DNA of 64,000 nucleotides from Bradyrhizobium sp. Tv2a-2 (GTDB taxonomy: Bacteria > Pseudomonadota > Alphaproteobacteria > Rhizobiales > Xanthobacteraceae): NCBI RefSeq assembly GCF_000472425.1, contig NZ_AXAI01000006.1:186001-250000 (forward strand), in the 5' to 3' direction. Made by a program: the position numbers and the translations under genes. This document shows positions 59,899 to 64,000 of this stretch, one piece after another; position 1 is the first letter of the stretch; each line of letters starts with the position of its first letter. A model generated the notes under the pieces. The model saw only the letters and a list, made by a program, of their open reading frames with translations. It ran no database searches and was not told the DNA's origin.

Positions 59899-60335
59899 AA
59901 CGCTGCTTACGTTCGTCATCAGGCTTCACTTTGCTTGAGCTTTTGGTGGTCCTCGGCATTATCGCTGTCGTGCTCGCGACGATGATGATGGCGCGGCCGA
60001 ACGTGTCTGGGACCCAGCTCAATACCACCGCGCGAAGTGTAGCCGGCATACTGCGGCTGGCGCGCGCCCACGCCATTGAGCGCAACGCGGAGACGCTGGT
60101 CGTCGTCGATCCCGTGGTGGCCGCCATAGGCCTACCGGGCGCCATGAGGTCGCTGCCACGAGGCATCAGCATCGACGTTACCGCAGCCGCATCTGAGACG
60201 GCCGGGGGGCGCGCTGGATTGCGCTTTTACCCAGATGGCCAGTCCAGCGGCGGCACGATCCTTTTACGCCGAGATGGCCGGGCCGCTCGAGTCGAGGTTA
60301 ACTGGTTGACAGGCGAGGCACGGGTCGAACCATGA
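59895..60335 (+). CDS. gspH: Type II secretion pseudopilin GspH
   Basis: The protein has 146 residues. Type IV prepilin cleavage site: CLRSSSG/FTLLELLVVLGII, with Glu at +5 of the mature chain. A GspH C-terminal beta domain follows (ETLVVVDPVVAAIG, GGTILLRRDGRAARVEV). It is a minor pseudopilin. The gene ATGA-overlaps both neighbours. No separate GspG-like major pseudopilin is seen nearby. Confidence 0.88.
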   Translation: MKRCLRSSSGFTLLELLVVLGIIAVVLATMMMARPNVSGTQLNTTARSVAGILRLARAHAIERNAETLVVVDPVVAAIGLPGAMRSLPRGISIDVTAAASETAGGRAGLRFYPDGQSSGGTILLRRDGRAARVEVNWLTGEARVEP

Positions 60336-60745
60336 AGTACCAGCGATCGGACGCCGGATTCGCCCTCGTCGAAGCCATCGTGGCTTTCATGGTGCTTGCC
60401 ATCGGTCTGGCATCCATTGGTGCGTCGCTGGCGCTTGCCATGCGCAGCGACGCGCGCCTCGAAGCGCGGCGTGTAGCGCTCCAGTTCGCGCGATCTCGAT
60501 TGGAGACTGCCGGCATCACCGAGCCGCTTACGCCGGGCCAGCACGTCGGTCACGGCGCCGGCAATTTGCGATGGTCTCAGACAGTCACCGAAGTACGCAC
60601 CGGCGCCGAGCCCCGGCGCACGGCGGCGCCTGCGCCACCGCGACGAGGGCCTCAGGCTTATTGGGTCGAAGTGGCAGTTGAGACGAAAGACGGCAGCGTA
60701 ACCCGTCTGGCCGCCCTGAAGATAGCGCCGGTCGGTTCGCCATGA
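60332..60745 (+). CDS. gspI: Type II secretion pseudopilin GspI
   Basis: The protein has 137 residues. The prepilin N-terminus (SDAG/FALVEAIVAFMVLAIGL) has Glu at +5. The short GspI domain includes ALQFARSRLETAGITEPL. A Pro/Ala/Arg-rich insert lies near 94-108 (EPRRTAAPAPPRRGP). It forms the pseudopilus tip with GspJ and GspK; its gene overlaps both neighbours by 4 nt. Confidence 0.88.
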   Translation: MKYQRSDAGFALVEAIVAFMVLAIGLASIGASLALAMRSDARLEARRVALQFARSRLETAGITEPLTPGQHVGHGAGNLRWSQTVTEVRTGAEPRRTAAPAPPRRGPQAYWVEVAVETKDGSVTRLAALKIAPVGSP

Positions 60746-61362
60746 TCGTGCGCAAACCGGCGCTACGTGCCCTGCAGCGCCGCCGGCGATCTGAGGCGGG
60801 ACTTACGCTCATTGAGCTTCTGATCTCGCTGATGTTGCTGATCGTTATCACCGGCTTTCTGGCAGGTGGGGTGACAATGGTGCGTCGGGCCTTTGCGGCT
60901 GACCGCGATGTCAGCAGGGATGCGGAGATCGCGGCTGGGCTTGACGCCCTGGCGGGCCTGGTCAGCACGGCGTTGCCGATCCCAACCGGCAAGGACGGGA
61001 GCCAAGTCAATTTTGACGGTCGCGGCGACGCGTTGACCTTTATTGGACTAAGTGCTGGCCATGCGCTGCCTGGTGGACCGCTCGGATTTCGGGTCCGCCG
61101 CGACGGGAACGATCTCGAAGTCGAAGTGCTTGGGGATGACGGGATCAAAATGCCCCAACACTCGCTTCGTAGCATTGCTCTTCGCGATGTTGCGTCTGTC
61201 CATTTCAGCTATTTCGGCCGACCGACGCCAGGGGCCGCTGCATCCTGGCAGGGGGAATGGCGCGTCTCCGATCATTTGCCTGACCTTGTCGCCATCAGCG
61301 TAGGATTTCTTGATCCGCGGCGTGATCGGCCAGCGCTCGTCGTCGCGTTGCATCAGGGCTGA
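60742..61362 (+). CDS. gspJ: Type II secretion pseudopilin GspJ
   Basis: The protein has 206 residues. Prepilin site SEAG/LTLIELLISLMLLIVITG with Glu at +5 and Leu in place of the usual Phe at +1. The large beta-rich domain (DALTFIGLSAGHALPGGPLG, then FRVRRDGNDLEVEV) matches GspJ. It ends the tightly overlapping H-I-J block, followed by an 85-nt gap with a hairpin. Confidence 0.88.
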   Translation: MIVRKPALRALQRRRRSEAGLTLIELLISLMLLIVITGFLAGGVTMVRRAFAADRDVSRDAEIAAGLDALAGLVSTALPIPTGKDGSQVNFDGRGDALTFIGLSAGHALPGGPLGFRVRRDGNDLEVEVLGDDGIKMPQHSLRSIALRDVASVHFSYFGRPTPGAAASWQGEWRVSDHLPDLVAISVGFLDPRRDRPALVVALHQG

Positions 61363-61380
61363 GGCCGTACGCGGCAGGTG

Positions 61381-61399
61381 TCCTTACGCTTCGTAAGGA
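61381..61399. repeat. Hairpin in the gspJ-gspL gap
   Basis: TCCTTACG and CGTAAGGA form a perfect 8-bp stem with a 3-nt loop CTT. No T-tract follows on either strand, so it may stabilise or segment the mRNA instead of ending it. Confidence 0.45.
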
Positions 61400-61447
61400 A
61401 TTGGTAAGTATGCTGGCTGGCCGTAGAAGACCTCATAGGAACCAGAC

Positions 61448-62578
61448 ATGGCTTCGGCGACGGACGCGGTCACCATCGCGGCCAAGAGCTTCGAGGCGCT
61501 GCGTGCGCAAACGCGCACCCTCGCGCGGTGGTGGCTCGCCGAATTGCGGGCAACGCTGCCTCAACGCGTGTGGTCCCGAATTGACTCCGCCGCTCGGCCG
61601 TGCCTGAGCTTGGCTGCGCTCGCGGGCGAACACGTCAGAGGGCGGCTACGCACGGCCAAAGGTGTTGCGGAGTTCACGTGGTCGACGACCGAATGCAGTC
61701 CGCATTCTGTTGCAGAATGGCTTGCGACGCAAGAGCTGCGACGGGATGACGTCACCGTGGCCATCGAGCTTGACGCCGACCGCTTCTTCCGACGAGATCT
61801 GGTCGTGCCCAAAGCCGCTCTTCGGGCATTACCTTCGATCCTCGCCCAGGATATCCAGCACCGCACGCCGTTCGAGCCAGAAGAGATTTGGCACGGCGCA
61901 ACGCAGCAGTCCGACAAACCGGCAAATGATGTCGTAGCATTAAGCCATTGGATCATTCGCCGCGGCCATGCGACGGCGGAAGTCGCCCGCTGCGGGCTTC
62001 GCACAGTCGACGTTGATGCGCTTGGGATCACGAACAGTGGTAGCGACGTCACGCCGATGATCGCTCTTCGCGACCAGGCGCTCGACCAGCTAGCTTGGGC
62101 GAGCCGTGCAGTTCGCTTGATGGGCTTTTCAGCAATTTTCGCGACCTTGGTGGGGATCGTGACGATCCTGGTTGTCGAGGCCTCCACAACTGCTCGCGTC
62201 GAACGTGCCATTTCCGAGCTTCGCGAACAGGCGGGGGCGGGTCTCGGCGGCAGCCGGGCGGCTCGTTTGTCAGCCCTGAAGGCCGGGCCAGGTGTGCTCG
62301 ACGTGTGGGAAGAGCTTTCTCGTGTGCTTCCCGAACACACTTTCCTCAGTGAGTTGCGCATTGCCGACGGCGAGATCTCCATCACCGGCTTTTCCGCGGA
62401 CGCAGCGCACCTCGTTCGGCTGGTTGAACAGTCGCGGTTGTTTACGGCCGCACATCTGACGGGCGCGATCACGCCTGATCTCACCGAGCGCAAAGATCGC
62501 TTCAGCTTGGCGTTCCGAGTGAGGGGAACCCAGGTTCACGAACCGCGCGGAACAGCGGTCGCGCGAGGTGACCGATGA
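61448..62578 (+). CDS. gspL: Type II secretion protein GspL/PilN-like
   Basis: The protein has 376 residues. A cytoplasmic part (about 1-220) is short of the actin-like domain of classical GspL, with AIELDADRFFRRDLVVPKAA. One membrane helix lies at 224-245. A periplasmic PilN-like domain follows (DVWEELSRVLPEHTFLSELR, SITGFSADAAHLVRLVEQS). The layout is that of the GspL-PilN variants in alphaproteobacteria. It recruits GspE to the membrane. It ATGA-overlaps the GspM-like gene. Confidence 0.85.
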   Translation: MASATDAVTIAAKSFEALRAQTRTLARWWLAELRATLPQRVWSRIDSAARPCLSLAALAGEHVRGRLRTAKGVAEFTWSTTECSPHSVAEWLATQELRRDDVTVAIELDADRFFRRDLVVPKAALRALPSILAQDIQHRTPFEPEEIWHGATQQSDKPANDVVALSHWIIRRGHATAEVARCGLRTVDVDALGITNSGSDVTPMIALRDQALDQLAWASRAVRLMGFSAIFATLVGIVTILVVEASTTARVERAISELREQAGAGLGGSRAARLSALKAGPGVLDVWEELSRVLPEHTFLSELRIADGEISITGFSADAAHLVRLVEQSRLFTAAHLTGAITPDLTERKDRFSLAFRVRGTQVHEPRGTAVARGDR

Positions 62579-63153
62579 CGCTTGATCGTGTGGCTCATGC
62601 TCTTCTGCTACGCCGTGTCCGCTTTGCCCTGCTCAACGTCGCTGCAGTTGGCTCGCTTATCGTGTTCATTATCGCGCCGTTCGTATCACACGTGGCCGAC
62701 AAAGCCGACGAGATAGCCGTTCGCGCCGAACTGTTGGCGCGATTGAGGGTCGTCGCAGACGAAGCGACCCAAGCGCGTATGAATACGGGTCGGCTCGATG
62801 ATCTCTATTTGCCCGGAAGCGAGGAACGTTTGGCGAGCGCTGACTTGCAGGCAACGTTGAAGACTGTGGCAGATGAGGCGGGCCTGCATTTCCTAAGCGT
62901 GCGGGGCGTCAGGCCGAACCGACCGTTAGCGCCGGGCATGGTCGCTGTCGGCTTCGAACTCGAGGGCCCTCCCGCGGCGCTTCGCACCGCCCTGCAGAAC
63001 ATTGAAACCGGTCGGCCAATGCTGTTTGTCACCGCACTAACGCTGCGCCCGGCGCGGGATGGCAACGAGGGCGCATTGCGCGCCGAATTGACCGTGCAGG
63101 GGGCCATGCGAGATTCTGCAACCACGGTTCCGGTGATGGAGCCGGATCGATGA
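62575..63153 (+). CDS. gspM: Type II secretion protein GspM-like
   Basis: The protein has 192 residues. One N-terminal membrane helix (about 20-38, LLNVAAVGSLIVFIIAPFV) is followed by a coiled segment and a ferredoxin-like domain with LHFLSVRGVRPNRPLAPGMV, then VGFELEGPPAALRTAL. The architecture fits the GspMb/PilO-like group. It partners GspL in the periplasm. ATGA overlaps on both sides. Confidence 0.8.
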   Translation: MTLDRVAHALLLRRVRFALLNVAAVGSLIVFIIAPFVSHVADKADEIAVRAELLARLRVVADEATQARMNTGRLDDLYLPGSEERLASADLQATLKTVADEAGLHFLSVRGVRPNRPLAPGMVAVGFELEGPPAALRTALQNIETGRPMLFVTALTLRPARDGNEGALRAELTVQGAMRDSATTVPVMEPDR

Positions 63154-63716
63154 ATCTCTTGAACGGCCTTATGGCGCGCTTTCAGTTTCCTGCGCCGAAA
63201 TGGCCTTCGCGCGACGAGCTTGAGCGGTTGCCTCCGGCGACACGGTTGTCGCTGTTGGCTCTGTTTGGCTCCTGTGTCCTCGCCGGCGCAGCCACACTTT
63301 CCGCCGTGATCGTGATTGAGGCCGCTGCATGGGAGAACGCAGCCCCCATGACGCGGTCGCTTGGGCTTGCCGCCGGGACAGGGAAGGGGGGTGCCGGTGA
63401 GGTGATGTTGCAAAGGCCGCTTTTCGTGCGCAGCCGGCGGCTCGCAATCGCGGTCGCTGCGCCGCCTCCACCTCCGCCACCCGCACCACCGGCGGTAATG
63501 CAAGACCCAAGCGTCGGACTGAAGGGCGTATTCATCAACGGCAAGACAGGCAAGGCTTTTCTGACCACCGCACAAAATCCGGGCGGCGTTTGGGTTGCGC
63601 CTGACGACATGGTCGGTGGTTGGCGTCTCGTCGCCGTGCGTCCCGACGAAGTTGAACTCGAAGGCAGCGGTCAGCGGATGGTGGTGCCGTTTATCACCTC
63701 CAGTGTGCGGCGATGA
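63150..63716 (+). CDS. Type II secretion protein, GspC/GspN-like
   Basis: The protein has 188 residues: a membrane helix near 34-56 (SLLALFGSCVLAGAATLSAV), a proline run (PPPPPPPAPP, about 105-115), and a small beta domain (LKGVFINGKTGKAFLTTA, then VGGWRLVAVRPDEVELEG). The last is the HR-type domain of GspC/PilP that contacts the secretin. Either name could apply. It overlaps the next gene by 4 nt. Confidence 0.75.
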   Translation: MNLLNGLMARFQFPAPKWPSRDELERLPPATRLSLLALFGSCVLAGAATLSAVIVIEAAAWENAAPMTRSLGLAAGTGKGGAGEVMLQRPLFVRSRRLAIAVAAPPPPPPPAPPAVMQDPSVGLKGVFINGKTGKAFLTTAQNPGGVWVAPDDMVGGWRLVAVRPDEVELEGSGQRMVVPFITSSVRR

Positions 63717-64000
63717 TGAAGCACGTAGTCAAAACCATCGACCGGACAAAGCACTTCGCCGTCCAAAGCCTCGCCTGGCAAGGTGTGGAACGGCCGTACG
63801 CGCTATTGGCTTGGTCGATGCTGGCGGGTCTCATTTGGCTCCTCATGAAAGCCATAAGCGGCCCGGGGCTCGGCTGGGTGTTGATGCCTGGGCAAATTGT
63901 TCTGCTGACGATCCTGGTCTCCGTTTGCGCCATAGATGCACGCTTCGGCATCATTCCGGATGGCCTTGTTCTCGCGCTCGCCGCCAGCGGATTGATACAA
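63713..64000 (+). CDS. Prepilin peptidase (A24 family), N-terminal part, cut by window end
   Basis: An ATGA overlap at 63713 opens a frame that runs to the window edge. The visible 96 residues include two hydrophobic stretches (about 30-46 and 55-75) and the A24 motif CAIDARFGIIPDGLVLALA with the first catalytic Asp (Asp75). The N-terminus lacks the cysteines of the methylase domain of classical PilD. It would process the pseudopilins H, I, J and K. Confidence 0.85.
   Translation, partial: MMKHVVKTIDRTKHFAVQSLAWQGVERPYALLAWSMLAGLIWLLMKAISGPGLGWVLMPGQIVLLTILVSVCAIDARFGIIPDGLVLALAASGLIQ

Overview
The window looks like a chromosomal stretch of a Bradyrhizobium-type alphaproteobacterium. The evidence is high G+C coding sequence, many ATGA-type gene overlaps, surface proteins ending in a PEPxxWA-type tail, an H-NS/HvrA-like protein, and at 41.2 kb an interspersed repeat that I associate with Bradyrhizobium genomes. 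No tRNA, rRNA, CRISPR array, insertion sequence or phage gene was seen. Both ends cut a gene: a solute-binding protein on the left and a prepilin peptidase on the right.

1-9.2 kb is one plus-strand catabolic operon. A CUT1-type ABC importer (binding protein, two permeases, a small membrane protein, two MalK-like ATPases) runs into a dihydroxyacetone phosphorylation module: dhaL, dhaM, HPr, enzyme I, a small HTH-like protein and dhaK. The phosphorelay that E. coli carries on one fused DhaM is split here into three genes. 9.4-12 kb holds small proteins, a secreted RlpA-like domain protein and a CysB-type LysR regulator.

12.6-27.8 kb is a type I secretion island: an RTX repeat protein, a convergent minus-strand operon of three large glycosyltransferases and a methyltransferase, a protein of unknown function, an HlyB-like exporter with a C39-like domain lacking the catalytic Cys, HlyD, and a long Sel1-repeat protein. 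No TolC-like outer-membrane channel is present.

28.8-52 kb is an exopolysaccharide/exosortase region. Three minus-strand proteins carry PEPxxWA-CTERM-like tails. They are followed by a WecG-type glycosyltransferase fused to a STAS domain, a PrsT-like TPR lipoprotein, an outer-membrane barrel protein, a Wza-like exporter, an AAA ATPase, a Wzz-like protein with a separate BY-kinase-like ATPase, a trypsin-like protease, EpsI, EpsD, a small accessory protein, an XrtV-like exosortase, a PPP-type phosphatase, two more glycosyltransferases, a run of very small genes, and a WcaJ-type initiating transferase. No flippase or polymerase gene was recognised.

52.3-64 kb has an H-NS-like gene, a secreted eight-cysteine peptide and a type II secretion cluster (D, lipoprotein, K in reverse, E, F, H, I, J, L, M, C/N-like, peptidase). 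gspG is not in the visible part.

The most unusual regulatory pattern is four perfect TTAA-N7-TTAA sites, the CtrA-type consensus. All are intergenic and lie upstream of PEP-CTERM, exopolysaccharide and type II secretion genes, which suggests cell-cycle-linked control of the surface programme. Several very small genes, including a 35-residue membrane protein and a duplicated 19-codon micro-ORF block, were found by reading frames directly.
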